Source of the DNA: Syngnathus acus
Taxonomy: Eukaryota > Chordata > Actinopteri > Syngnathiformes > Syngnathidae
Assembly: GCF_901709675.1 (NCBI RefSeq)
Contig: NC_051100.1
Location: forward strand, 7,598,786 to 7,662,785
Reading direction: 5' to 3'
DNA: 64,000 nucleotides
The notes under the pieces are model-generated. The model was not told the DNA's origin and searched no databases. It saw nothing but the letters and a program-made list of their open reading frames with translations. Made by a program: the position numbers and the translations under genes. Of this stretch, positions 29,765 through 56,322 are shown piece after piece; the first letter of the stretch is position 1, and every line of letters begins with the position of its first letter.

Positions 29765-30889
29765 CGTTGGTCAAGCGAGTCACGTCGCGTTCACCTTCTT
29801 ACCGGGGAGACATCGTGCAGGTATCCTGCTGCTAATAAAACTTCTTTATATATTCACCCTGATTGAAGGCTCGCAGGCGCCAAAGCAGGGCGGTCCATGA
29901 GGGCTCCACCAATCACATGCGACATTTAACGACCAAATCAGCGTCATTAAAAATAAAAAAATTAATCAACTTATTTTTTGAATGTCACTATTCTAAAACG
30001 AAGATTTAAACGCGGCCGAATGAGGTAAAGGAGGAACTTGCCCAAATCTGAAATGCGTTTGAACTGTATTTCAGATTTTATGTAATACCAAGTTTCGACA
30101 CTTCCGTTGAAGGTGATCTATATTTAAGATTCCAAGTTAATTATTCGCCACAAAGCAGGCGGATGCGGCAATAATATACATTTAACGTAAAAACCCTTCC
30201 ACGACATCAGTGTGTTTTACTTATTACTGACACCTCAGCGTCTAGAAAACTTATTTACAAAAGTCCTGAAAGACGACAGTGAGGTAACGTAAACGGAAGC
30301 AAGGTTAGCTGCCTTTAAATCTGCCTGATGAAAAGGGTTTAACAGTTGCCTCTCAAAACACAAACCCACATACATTCTAACATTATTATTTGGGGGGTTA
30401 AAACATACAGCAAATTGTTTGTAGTTCCTTTAATTTTCTGGCATAAAATAATATCTCAAGTTGGGTATGCGTTTCGTTGGCTCAGGCAGCCACTCGGCTT
30501 TTCCTGTCTATTGGCAACATCACAACTTGTCGACTAAACCGGAGTCAGCAGGTAAAAGTTAAAATATTTTACCGAACTTTTTTACTCATAAGCTTTTCTC
30601 TGTATGTAATGTTGTGTCATATTATTGTATACCTTTAACATTCATTGTATATATTGCCGATCCCAAAAGATGCAAGTTCGGGAAGTGTTTGAAGTAAACT
30701 GTTGACTGAGTTGTTCAGATTTTCACTCCATGTGATTATGTGACACTTTTCTTTATGACACCATCAGTTTTGAATCAATATGGAAAACAGAATCATAATT
30801 TTCTCTAAACGCTTTAAAAGTACTGACGTGCGTCATTGTAACCCTGCTTTGTTGACAACAACAACAATAACCTTATTGTTTCAGCTGAG
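29765..30889. promoter_or_regulatory. Head-to-head adk / ap3m1 promoter interval
   Basis: adk starts leftwards at 29764, and ap3m1 coding starts rightwards at 30890 after a probable 5' UTR exon that ends at 30551 (CAG/GTAAAA donor) and a 5' UTR acceptor at 30884. The presumed transcription starts are therefore within about 0.8 kb of each other, consistent with a shared bidirectional promoter. No specific element could be defended. Confidence 0.5.
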
Positions 30890-33004
30890 ATGATCCACAG
30901 TGTGTTCCTCATTAATTACACGGGAGACATCTTCCTGGAGAAACACTGGAAGAGCGTCATCAACCGTAGTGTGTGCGACTATTTCTTCGAAGCTAAGGAA
31001 AAGGCACTGGAACCTGAGAATGTGCCTCCCATCCTGCAGACCCCGCACCACTATCTCATTAATATATACAGAGGGAAGCTCTTCTTCCTCGCTGTCATCC
31101 AGACTGAAGTGCCTCCACTGTTTGTCATTGAATTCCTGCACAAGGTTGCAGAGACACTTCAGGTAAGAGGTAGACACACGTTTCAAGGATATACACCAGA
31201 TCCTCAAATGATTTTGCATACAACAGGACTACTTTGGCGAATGCTCTGAAAGCGTGATCAAAGACAACCTGGTGACGGTGTACGAAATCCTCGAAGAGAT
31301 GCTGGACAACGGTTTTCCGCTGGCAACCGAGTCCAACGTCCTGAAGGAGATGATCAGACCTCCCACCATTCTTCGATCAGTCGTCAATACTCTCACAGGT
31401 AAATAGATGGCGGATGATGTTTACTTGATCTCAAAATGTGCGTGAATACGGTCGAAAACTTGTGTTTCTTCTCAGGGGGAAGCAATCTTGGAGACACGCT
31501 TCCCACGGGCCAGTTGTCCAATATTCCCTGGAGGCGCGTTGGTGTGAAATACACCAACAATGAAGCATACTTTGACGTCATTGAGGAAATAGATGCCATT
31601 TTGGACAAATCAGGTTTGTAGATGCTCTCTACTGAGATGTCCACTGTCGACTGAGCAACACAAATAAAAATGGATGGATGAGTCCACACTGTCACTGTCA
31701 TATGTCATGTAAGGTCCATTTTAATAAACTGTGCTTTTTGTTCAGGTTCCACAGTGTTTGCAGAGATTCAAGGTGTGATTGAAGCCTGCGTCAGACTCAC
31801 AGGGATGCCCGACCTCACGCTGTCCTTTATGGTGAGCGCTCAGCTTTAATAGATACAGTACAATGGTGCCTTGACTTAAAAATGAAAATGCCAATATAAG
31901 AACAACAGTTTGTGTCATGATTATATGCATTCATTTAACGATTTGCAAATTTTTGCTTTATGAATTGAAGAATCCCCGTCTCCTGGACGACGTCAGCTTT
32001 CACCCTTCAGTCCGTTTCAAGCGCTGGGAATCGGAGCGCGTCCTCTCTTTCATCCCGCCCGACGGCAACTTTACCCTCATGACTTATCACGTCAGCTCAC
32101 AAAAGTATGCGCAGACAATACTGAATGACTTCACCGCTCGCTGTTTGTCTCCATCTTACTTATTCCAAAAAACCTTCAATATCCTTTTGGGATCATCTTA
32201 ACCAACCGCCGTTGCCTTCCCCAGTCTTGTCGCCATTCCGGTTTACGTGAAGCAGAACATCAGCTTTATGGAGACAGGCCCTTGCGGCCGTCTGGACATC
32301 ACAATCGGACCCAAGCAGACGATGGGGAAGACGGTGGAGGGACTGCTGGTCACCATCCACATGCCCAAAGCTGTGCTCAATGCCAACCTCACTGCCACGC
32401 AGGGGAACTACACGTATGACCTCGCCACCAAGGTGAATGCCCATTCAGCTCATAAGATGCCATACGTTTGTGTCTTGCCGATAAATCAGGGACTGAGGAG
32501 TCATTATATAGCACTCACTCAGAAAAGTACAATGGATGTCTTTTACCACCATCATGCAACCTGACTTTACGTATCATTAACAAAGTACGGTACTTTATAT
32601 CCTGCTCACTTAAAAATGTGGTTCATTCGCTACGACATAGCTTTAGTTGTGTTACTAAAAGCACCCATGCGTGCTTTTGTGTAGGTTTTGGTGTGGGACG
32701 TGGGCAAACTAAACCCACAGAAGCTTCCAAACCTGCGAGGCAGCCTGAGCGTGCAATCGGGTGCTCCAAAACCGGAGGAGAACCCCTCGCTCAACATTGA
32801 CATGAAAATTCAGCAGCTAGCCATATCAGGTGATACAAATAACGGGTCAGTGTCACAATGTGTTGTTCCAATAACGAACACAATGAACATTTGTTCCCTG
32901 CAGGTCTGAAGGTGAACCGTCTGGACATGTATGGGGAGAAGTACAAACCCTTTAAAGGGGTCAAATACCTCACTAAAGCTGGGAAATTCCAAGTGAGGAC
33001 CTGA
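30890..33004 (+). CDS. ap3m1: AP-3 complex subunit mu-1
   Basis: Eight coding exons: 30890-31162, 31227-31398, 31476-31613, 31746-31831, 31971-32104, 32225-32432, 32685-32829 and 32904-33004. They join in frame to exactly 418 residues, the length of human AP3M1. The N-terminal longin-like domain (about residues 1-140) opens with MIHSVFLINYTGDIFLEKHW. The mu-homology domain begins near GVKYTNNEAYFDVIEEID and runs to the end (KFKGV-type KPFKGVKYLTKAGKFQVRT). Function: the cargo-recognition subunit of the AP-3 adaptor, which binds YxxPhi signals and sorts membrane proteins from endosomes to lysosomes and related organelles. Introns are short (60-250 bp). AATAAA near 33818 is a possible poly-A signal. 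I see nothing unusual in this gene. Confidence 0.97.
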
Positions 33005-35330
33005 CTCAGTCACCGCTCGACAATCGTGCTCCAGACTCGACGCTCCAAATCTATCCAAACCTCGCAGCATTGTTCACAAATCATTTTGCATTTTAACAAT
33101 TATTTATTAAATCCATGTTATGGCATTACAGGCTCTGTACATAAAAGTGGCTTATTTGTAGCCTCTAAAGGGAAGCCTTAGTTATAATAATAACAATATT
33201 AATACTATAAATCACCTTGCTATGTGACCAATTCCTCCGAATGTGTTTTTTCTTAAGGGAATGTGTTGCTTTGTAAATGAGCCCACACAATCATTCTTAA
33301 AATATTGCTTGCACGTTGCCTTTCTGTTTAACATAGTTTTCTACTTATATTGTGAAAAACTACGCAATGCCTTAGTACACCTTGGAAATGTGGCCTTGTA
33401 AGGTGCTTCCTTCAGGACTGGAAAGCAATCTATTTTATGGCACAGTTATCTGCTAACTATTATGCCTGGTTTTGATTGGCTGTGGAGAACACCGACTTAG
33501 AAATATGCACAATCTTTATGTGGTCTTGAATGCAACTTTCTATCTTACTTATTCTTGCTTTTGCACAAGCCTTTCTCTGTGAAAAAAAAGTTCACTATCA
33601 GTCTAAGTGCACAAGAGGTATTATAAAAACATTTGAGAATATAACATACTCTACTCATGTGTGATTTTTTTTTTTTACATGAATGTGCATGTCACCATGC
33701 AATTTTGGATTGTCGCTGTTTTCTGCAGTGTTTCACAAGATTTCCCTTTTGTTGCAATGCGTACATGAAAATCTTGAAAATGCATCTGCAAGTCAGCAAT
33801 ATAAATGAAAAAGCAGAATAAAATTCTGTTGAATAGTAAAATTTAGTTAAGTGGTTATTATTTGATTTGGTTGAAACGTTTGAATATAAAAAAAAAAATG
33901 GAAGTGCTGGAAACAGTTTTTGATATCTAATAGTGTCAGGTGTTGCAACATTTCTTGGCTCAAAGTCATTCATAATCAGTCTTTTTATTCTTCCAAGGCA
34001 CAAACAGCGCATGTGTTTGCATGGCCAAGAGCTCTCGGGATACATTCAGGGTGCATGAGACACATCACACATGTACACATGTACATACTGTAATGTACAT
34101 AACACACTGTCGCTCTCAGCAAGCGGCTGCTACATGCTCACTACATTCAAGTCCCTTTAATGCCGTGCTTGTTTCTCCTCACGTGTGCACACACACACTG
34201 ATTCTCCATTTAGAAGTTATATTTGCCCAGCAATCATACAAAAGTTGATATAAACCATAAAATGAAAGTGAAACAAGCGCTTGCGGTTGCATGTAATTTG
34301 GTTAATTTGTGACGCCACCACTCCAAATACACGATGACCCCCCCCCTTGAACAGTTCAACTGTTAAGGAGATAGGACATACAGGAAAGTAAATGTTATAT
34401 ATATTGCTAAAAAAATATGTGAAATATGACAGAATAAAATGTATGATGGTGGTAATGGGCTGTTGAAGCGTTATAGATTTAAAATGTAGTTGAGTAATTT
34501 CCAATGCATTATTTGGCTTTAAAATTAAATAAATAAAAAAACAAGCAGCCATAAAAATTTCACAGTTTAAATAGGGATGGACATTTGATTGGCTATGAAC
34601 ATAATTTTAATTTGAATATGTTTCAACAATCTGAATGATCTTAACTTTTCATAGACCTGTGTAGTCGTCAATGTTTTTCTTTGAACAGCAAATTGACCCT
34701 GAGACAGTCTTGCACTCCAATTTACATCAATTAAAATGGCTAATTACCAGTAAATTTGATCATTATGCCCATCCCTATTAATAATAATGAGTTGTCATGC
34801 ACTCAGCTAATGCTAAGCAAATAATTTGTTACTTCGGCAATCACTCAATCATGAACTAAAACATTTCATCGCCAACCATTTCCAATCCAGAAGACTTCAT
34901 GTAGTTCAAGTACAAGCGAATTGTAGGCGAAGATGTCATACCTTCAAATCGACACTCAATCAGCAGCGTTAATTATTCAAAGTAAACATGAGCGGAGGAG
35001 AGTGCCGTCCTTAAGCCTTTTAAAGTTGGTGAGGATCTCTCATAGGTGACTATACACACAAAACACAAATCTCTGTTAAACACAAAAGTCCTATCATAAT
35101 GTCTCAAGTTGCCTTTTAGAAAATAGAAAACATCTTTATGCAAAAAATATATTGCTACCTGCAATCAACATACCAAAAATATATATTAATAAAAACGCTT
35201 CCTTCGTGTCCACTTAAAAACAGACAGGAAGAGCTTTAAATGAAGCACATCTACAGTGGATGATGGAGAATCATCTATGTTGCTACTTCATTCTTTTTGT
35301 GTGCTGCTGTTCACAAAGTCATTGCTGCCT
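33005..35330. other. Convergent ap3m1 / vcl 3' flanks
   Basis: Non-coding, A+T rich. Both flanking genes end here, so it should consist mainly of their 3' UTRs and a short spacer. No exon or RNA gene was recognised. Confidence 0.5.
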
Positions 35331-49125
<13,795 letters not shown>

Positions 49126-51574
49126 GGTCAACGACTTTTACCGCAGCCCCCAAAGCACACACAAAAAGGTGATCGGTGGCTTCTTTGCAAAGAAGCCCTC
49201 CTTTCTTGCTTTTTATTCTCTCCTCACTCGCGGGAGGAGCAACAACCACGTCCGCTCTGACGGTCAAATCTAGACCCGGGTCCCTCCGGTGGGTCTACCC
49301 TTGTCGTGCCAGAAGGAATCACCGCCCTCCGCCCAATCACGGCGAAGACGCAGCTTGCTCCGTGCCTGCGCTATGGAGGAGGCTCGGAACCTGTGCGCGC
49401 TCACGCTGCACGCGCATGCACGGGCGCAGCATCGTGCAAGTGACAGCTCTTTCCAAGTTACGTCATGCATGCCTGCCAGTGTGCCCCCCCCCCTCCTCCT
49501 CCCCAAAAAGGAAAGGGCTACATTAATGAGAAGAGGAGGGGATTCCTCGATTGGATGAGGACGTTCAGTGCAGTGGCACCAACAGGAGGAATGTGGCATT
49601 ACAATAAGTGGATAAGACTTTACACTGAAATTTCTACACCCAAATGGCTTACAAAATTAAACATAGTTTTTAGGTGCAAAATTTCAGTTTATTCATTTAG
49701 GAACACTCAAACCTTATTTGCTACTCTATGTTTGCATTGGTCACTCATTATGCTAGTATTCAGAAAGGTATAGGTATTTTTTCGGTAGAACTTGGTATTA
49801 CAAGTTTGAAAATCACTGCTCTTCTAGCTAATAACATTTTATTTGAGGACCCAATAAAATTGACCCGTGGCCAATTTTAGGTCCCGACCCTACACAGTGT
49901 CGAGGACACTGGAGTTGAGATGTATCAACGTGAAAGAAACAGAAGTGCCTTTTTTATGAAGCTACAAACTTACATTCGACACATGAGCTACGTTCATTAA
50001 ATGCTTGGTCAGTAGTCAACATCTCCAAGCCGTTCAAGTCTATATTAAGACCAGGAATTCATTTTGCTGTGAAGCAAAGAAGAGAATCTCTTCATGGGGC
50101 GCAAACCTATTTACAAACTCACATTATTTTCATGCACAAACAAATGCATTACAGAAACTTATCATGGTGCATTAAAATTGCTGGCATTAGAAATGAATGA
50201 CGTCCCCAAAGTGTTGCTGGAATAGGGACAATCTCAATGTGTGCTGAGGAAACCAGAGACGTCCCAGGCAAAAACTGCAGTATTTATACCCTGGAGACAT
50301 TCACAGTGCCTGTAGCTATGTGTGTGTGTGTTTATGTGAATGTGCGGGGGTGTGAACAAGAGGCTGTTGTCATCTGGACTGGAGAGACTCCGGTCCACCT
50401 GGTTGAAGAGACTCTCGTCTACTATTATTGAATGTCCAGCGTTTATATACTCAATGGAATCACATTTTTACAAGAGCTCTTAACACGGCTGCCACTGCGA
50501 ATATAAAAGGTGCAGTAAATGACATCACACTGAGAGGTCACTTAAATATAACTATCATAGTGGTTACCAACATTAAATACAGTAGCGGAGTAAGTCCATG
50601 TTCAATTGACTTATACAATTGAAAAGTTTCTAAACGATTCCCCGTGGTCTGTTTTTTTTTCAAACCGAAAGAAAATGTGCTATTATAATTTCTGTACCCT
50701 CTCACTACCATGAAAGGGAAGTAACCATCTCATCATTACTCTGAAGATGAAGCCTCAGGAGTAACTTGGATGGGAAGCGGGGGGGATCCAACCTGAAAGC
50801 TTCCAGCTGGGATTCAAACAATCTTTGACCATAATCTGTCCTAACCTTCTCTTTCGAAATGTCCTTTCAGGGGAGTGGGACTCTTACTGCATCTCATAGC
50901 CATGTATGGTTTGAAGTCATTAAGTAAACACATTTGTGTGAGTAGTTGAGGTGTGTGTAGGGGGATAAGCGAGAGTTATGATTGGGCCCCAGCAGTGCTG
51001 TTGTAAACTATTCTGACTTGGCTTTTTTTTTGGACTGGTCGCCAGACAATCTTGGCTTCTCAGAAGACTTGTCGGGTACTTTTTTGTAAATCACATCAGG
51101 ATTTTCTTCATTCCATAAAAGCATTCTCTAGTGCGCTGTGTGAATATCACTCCACTGTATGGCACTGTACCACTTTCTTTATTTTATTTTATTTGTTGCA
51201 ATGAGCTTATAGCGTGGATCATTCCACTTAAAACATTCACTTTTGCACAGTATGAAAATAGCTGCAATAAAGTATTTAAATAGAATATGCTAGGCAGAAT
51301 AATTACATTATATTAAATTATTAAATTAAACAGATCTGTTACATACTGGAAAAAAAGAAAGAATTGTATAAATACAATAAAAAAAACATTTCTTTAAAAA
51401 AAAAAAAAGACAAATCCTCAAAGGATTATTCTGTCCATGTGCAGTAAATGCTCCATTAGCTGCCACTCCGTGCACGGTGCAACAAATTGCTGCAACAATT
51501 ATCTCCGCTGCCAAATATTCCTTTTGGAATTATCTAATTTTACCGTAAGGGATTGACTCTCTATTGCCTAACCT
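49126..51574. other. vcl promoter region and plau 3' flank
   Basis: The first 350 bp or so are comparatively G+C rich with many CpGs and should hold the vcl 5' UTR and promoter. The remainder is A+T rich and non-coding as far as I can see. No CArG box could be defended. The right end is the plau 3' flank. Confidence 0.45.
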
Positions 51575-54122
51575 TTATTTTTTGGGGTACATGACACCTT
51601 CAGTATACTGTGGTAGGTTTGTTTTCTCTGCAATCCATTTGTTATATTTGGTGAGCTGAGTGTAAACCCCCGGATTGTTTTTCACAGCGCAGCCAATGCC
51701 CCAGCTCACAACTCCGAACTGAAAAAGCCGACCAGCGGCTTCACGCACCAGTGGACCACCAGAGTCGCCCTGTGTGGAGAAAAATCACACGGACAACGTC
51801 ATTTCCATCCGTGCACCGTGTCAAACATTACACTTATGTTTTGATCATTTTTAGCTCTCGTATGCGCCTGATGTGGGCAAATGGAGGGATAAACTTTGTC
51901 ACACTTTAAGGAAGACAAAACGTGGAGATGCCGGGGATTGAACCCGGGGCCTCATACATGCAAAGCATGCGCTCTACCACTGAGCTACATCCCCTTACAG
52001 ACAGCCACTCGTATTCAGTTGTTATTCTGACGCCCTCTAGTGGGGGCTCCTTTGAATTCCAGCTAAAGATGCCCGTAAATCATATATTTGCCGTACATAG
52101 TCATGCCTTTAATCATCTTGCAGAATAAATTGCAAAATAATCTGCAGGCAAATATTTATTAGTTGAAAATTAGTATTACTTTCATGCTTTTCATGTTGTG
52201 CACATTATTAATCACTACCATTTGGAGAGGATACCACAAGAGTTTCATATCATCTTTTCTGCAGTTAAAAATATGCAGTCACATGTACAGACAACCACTT
52301 CTGTTTTTTTCCAACACGATCATTTCCTCTAGTTGCTTTTTGTTCACTTAACCAAATTTGGGATGCAATGTGCAAAAGTTCTTTGAATGGCTGGTCTTGC
52401 TCACCTGGCAGGAATCCACGCTCCAGTTAGGTCCCGCAGCACAGAACATGTTGTCAGTGAGCATGTTTGCATAGATGGAATTCTTTTCACAGTGAGATTG
52501 GGAGAGACGATTCACACGGGCCTCCTTCAAGTACTGAGAGAAGTGGATCGCCCCTGCAGATAACATCGAATCTTCGGTTAGAATCTTGTTGGAAATGGTA
52601 GAATGTCATGGCTAGTGCTATAATGCAAATATTTACGGCTTATGATTTTTCTTTTTTGCCTTAATACTTTTGTCTACAGTGTTTGTTGGGAATTATGTTG
52701 TATCTACCAGAGCTCTGCTTGCCAAATCCTGCGACGACGCACTGAAAGCCAACGGGAAGTTGAATGTCAGGTGGAGGAAGACAAACCGTGCGAACAGATT
52801 TTGATCGCACGGCACATCGTCCATCTTTGCTTTTGATCTTCAACAGGGCTGAAAAGATGAACGGAACCTCTTAGGGTCTTCATGGATTGCACAGAGATAG
52901 CTTTTTACTCAAAGCTTTGCTTGTGCTCACCTATGTCATTGTTGTAGTTGGTCTCGTTGAATGCTTGGTGGAGGATGATTTTTTCCACGGTAAATTCCTG
53001 TTCGTTGACCGCATCCGTTTCATTGATGGCACTCTTACCCAGGAAGACAGACAATCGCTGGACGTTGGTCACTTTACTAAACCAAACACACCGACACATT
53101 GTTCCACATGAGTCAGTGCTTTTATCAAAGGAGAGGAAATGATTAAGTGTTAGTTTTGTGTGTTTGGTCGCACCCGTCAGAGAAGCAATGCGTAGCCGTG
53201 AGCACCCAGCATGGAGCAATGAGTGAGCCTCCGCAAAAGAACTTGCGCCGGTTATAAATGGCGGCGATCCACGGCTGTGACCTCGCGGTTACGAACGAAC
53301 CGCCCACAATTTTGTGCATCCTTTGCTTGGACGTCTCGCCACATGTCAGTTCTGCAAGGACGGTCAGGAAGGGAATCATCAGATGATGTTATTGTGATAA
53401 GTTAGGAGCACAACTTTATTACCTGTATCCACAGGAACGGTGGAACCTGGAGGGCAAAATGACATTCTTAGAAAGTGCAAACCAAAATGAGAAGTTTTAA
53501 AATTTTAATCTCTTACAGTTGGGAATGTCACAGAATTCTCTCACGACTCTCTTTCCTCTTTTGACACGACACCATGGCTTCGGGCTCTGGTCAGGATTCC
53601 TAGAAGGTAAACATTTGACGTATGAGTTTGATTTGTTGCGAGACCAAACTGATATTATTAGGTATTCCTCCAGCAAAACGTGAATTTTGCCTACCTGCAG
53701 TATCTATGATTCCCGATCCCAGATGAGGCACCCCAGGGGTTTTTGAACATTTTCCAATTAAGACAGCGATGCCCATTTGTTGTTTTGGAAATAATTCCCC
53801 TGTAATTGCTGCAATCCCCTGAACAACACGCCTCTGAAGCAACAACTTTGAAAAAAAAAATAAAAATTATAAATGAATCTTCACATAACAAAATAAAAAT
53901 ACACACACAAGTGAAGAACAGTGAGGTCACCTTGATGCGAGCGTGTATGTCCTGTCGACTTACGGCTCTTCTTTGAAAATGCCTGAAAAAGAAGGAGCAT
54001 GCATTTTTTTTGAATAACAATGACTCAATTCCCAATAATGAAATGAAATCATGCACTTGAAATTTACTTACAACTTCAATACTGACAACGGCAATCATCG
54101 ACAGGATGACTAAGAAGTTCAT
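51575..54122 (-). CDS. plau: Urokinase-type plasminogen activator lacking an EGF module
   Basis: Ten exons on the minus strand: 54122-54072, 53982-53964, 53845-53695, 53599-53517, 53446-53423, 53351-53174, 53076-52931, 52848-52708, 52553-52405 and 51769-51575. They join in frame to 378 residues (human 431). Order: signal peptide ([13 protein letters not shown]), a very short linker, one kringle (about residues 30-102, containing [14 protein letters not shown] and YCRNPD), a linker, an activation site K123/I124 (HKIVGG), then a trypsin-type domain with His164 (TATHC), Asp216 (NNDIALL), Ser317 (GDSGGPL) and Asp311 in the specificity pocket. The protein is secreted and expected to cleave plasminogen after Arg/Lys. 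The call of plau over plat rests on the single kringle and on the position next to vcl. There is no EGF exon, and the introns where it should lie are only about 90-120 bp. A tRNA gene lies in the last intron. Confidence 0.88.
51923..51994 (-). tRNA. tRNA-Ala (anticodon UGC)
   Basis: A 72-nt cloverleaf on the minus strand. The acceptor arm GGGGATG pairs with CATCTCC (one G-U), the discriminator is A, the A-box is TAGCTCAGTGG and the B-box is GGTTCAATCCC. The anticodon TGC sits in the loop CTTTGCATG. An oligo-T Pol III terminator (TTTT, plus-strand 51917-51920) follows two bases after the end. It closely matches the vertebrate tRNA-Ala consensus except for A instead of G after TTC in the T-loop. 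It lies within the last plau intron on the same strand. Confidence 0.95.
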
Positions 54123-56322
54123 CTTTACTTCTGCTTTTGTGCTATTGTGGTCTGGACACGGGCTAGACAAAAAAGAATTGACAATATCAGCACTGAATGC
54201 CCTTATAGGGAGATTATCTGAAGTGACACGAGGACAGACGCGCGTGATTATAAGGAAAAATAGTAAAGACATGGCGATAAAGTGCATAAGTCTACATTTG
54301 TGTCAATTGCATATGTTCATTTATTACAGTATCAGAGGAGCTTGCAATATCAAAATATTTTCTACCCACAATATACAGCATCAACATGACATGATTGGAT
54401 TGTCAGAACTGTAATTTTACTTCATTTTCCCATAACACTGCATAATAAAAATTCAAACAATAAAAATGGCTTTGTCTACATAGTAGATTGGGAAATTTGA
54501 CAGGAGATGCATACCTTTCTGTTGCAATACTGTGTAAAAGATCCTGATGAAGATTCTTGTTCACTCTTTCTCCACGCGTCTTGCCTTTTTGTTGTGTTTG
54601 AGTGCTGATGTCCCCTGCCTCCCTTCCATTTATGACTGCTGAAGCTGGGAGGAGTTTAATGCCAGGCCCACCAAACATCACTCACACACATCACGCTGAC
54701 GTTTAGCTTGACCGAAGAATTGCTCATGACGTGTGACATCAGCACTGTCGAATAGAAGAAGTTTATCCAAAATTGGTAATAAAACAGGCTCTCACGCTTT
54801 TGTGAGGAAGACATACAAACTGACTGAAGCACAATTCAGGTTGTATGTAAGTGCCGAAAAAGGCAAAGCTTACATTGGTGTATAATGTAAATCAATTGCA
54901 TTTTATGTAATAATGCAAAAAGAATGAAATTAAGTTTGCAGTATGGATTTGGCATTTAAAGTACTACAAAGGGGATTTTGTCCTTGAAATCCCCTTTGAA
55001 GAGACTACCTCATACAGGACAACTTTATTAGTCACCTTTCCGCTTTCCTGATTGCCACAGTCATATCATGGCCAAGGTAGGAAACAGGAAACATTAACAG
55101 GAACATGAATGAAAACATCCATTTACTTATTGTTTTCAGTTTCTTCTCAATGTACATGCAGTCAAAATTGTGTTTTTTGTTTTATTTTAATTGCAAGCTG
55201 AATGCTTCCTTCCCATGATTACAATTGAAGATCGGGGCTACTGACTGTGCACTATTAATTGTCAGCACAACTCAGGCATGAATTTAAAGTTGTGATCAAA
55301 TTTAGAGTCTATCTTGTTGGTCACTGGTTTTGCCACTGTTGATCTCTCCAGACATGGCAGATATGTTTTGAAAATTTTTAAAAATATGTGAGATTAAATA
55401 TTTTCATGAAAGGGACATATGATGGAAAATGTACTCGTATCATGCAGAACCACGCATGTCATGCTCCACTACTAAGTCAAAGCCAAAGGTTTGAGAAATA
55501 TTAAATGCAGGATGGCTGGATGGATAATGTCTCCTAAGGTAAGCGTTGAGTGTATGGCGCCATCTGCAGACAATATTTAAAACCTTACCATGTAGAGTGA
55601 GGTATTTTCTGGAGCAGGGTCATAAAATTTATGAAAATAAATTGGCTGTTGCATTAGAACTATTAATGCTGACAAAGAGACTAGATTACAACAATTTCTC
55701 TGCTTTTTTTTTTTTTTTGTTGCTCCGAAGCGATTCACGCACGCATGCGCAGTTGTACTTACGCGTTGACTTTACTTTCACTTTTTTTTTGAACACTTTG
55801 TTTGGATCCATTTACCATCAACGACAGCATAAATAGACAACAAATATCTCCAAAGACAAGCACGACAGATCGGGAAAGCTGACGGTTTTGTTACTTTAAG
55901 TCTCGGTCGTGAACAGTGACGAAAAAAGGACGGTCATTCATAGTTTGCTAACTCGGGAGGCTAATAACTTATTCAGGGCTAAAATGTTGTGACGCGAATA
56001 ATTTATGGCACAGCAAAACTGACGCCTGAAATAGGTAAGAATTTCACCAAATTTGCAAGTAGGCTTCTTTCTATCTTCTTCACAACTTTTGTACTACCTA
56101 CTTAGTGTATGTGTTTGCAGTGTGTGGCAAAATAAACAATGTCTAAAAATAAATTCTCACCCAAAACACCCAAATGATGGTGATTTGACTGTTGAGAGAA
56201 TGTATACAACAATATTAGCGTGCTGAAAGTACAACAGTGAGTAAACAAATGCTCTTTGTCTCATCTCAAAAGTGCAAAACACAAACACTCCAATGTTCTT
56301 GCTGTGTCTTCAGCAGGTGACA
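54123..56322. other. Divergent plau / chuk upstream interval
   Basis: No exon was recognised apart from a probable chuk 5' UTR exon ending at 56034 (ATAG/GTAAGA donor), spliced to the acceptor at 56311-56313. The rest is A+T rich. It should hold the promoters of both genes. Confidence 0.45.

Noticed and set aside
31840-31920. Possible copy of the GTGCCTTGAGATACGAG repeat seen near 5996
   Set aside because: Only the first dozen bases match clearly, so it is too short to call.
53691-54287. A 198-codon minus-strand open frame
   Set aside because: It runs through plau exons and introns by chance. The splice sites and the kringle frame give the correct model.
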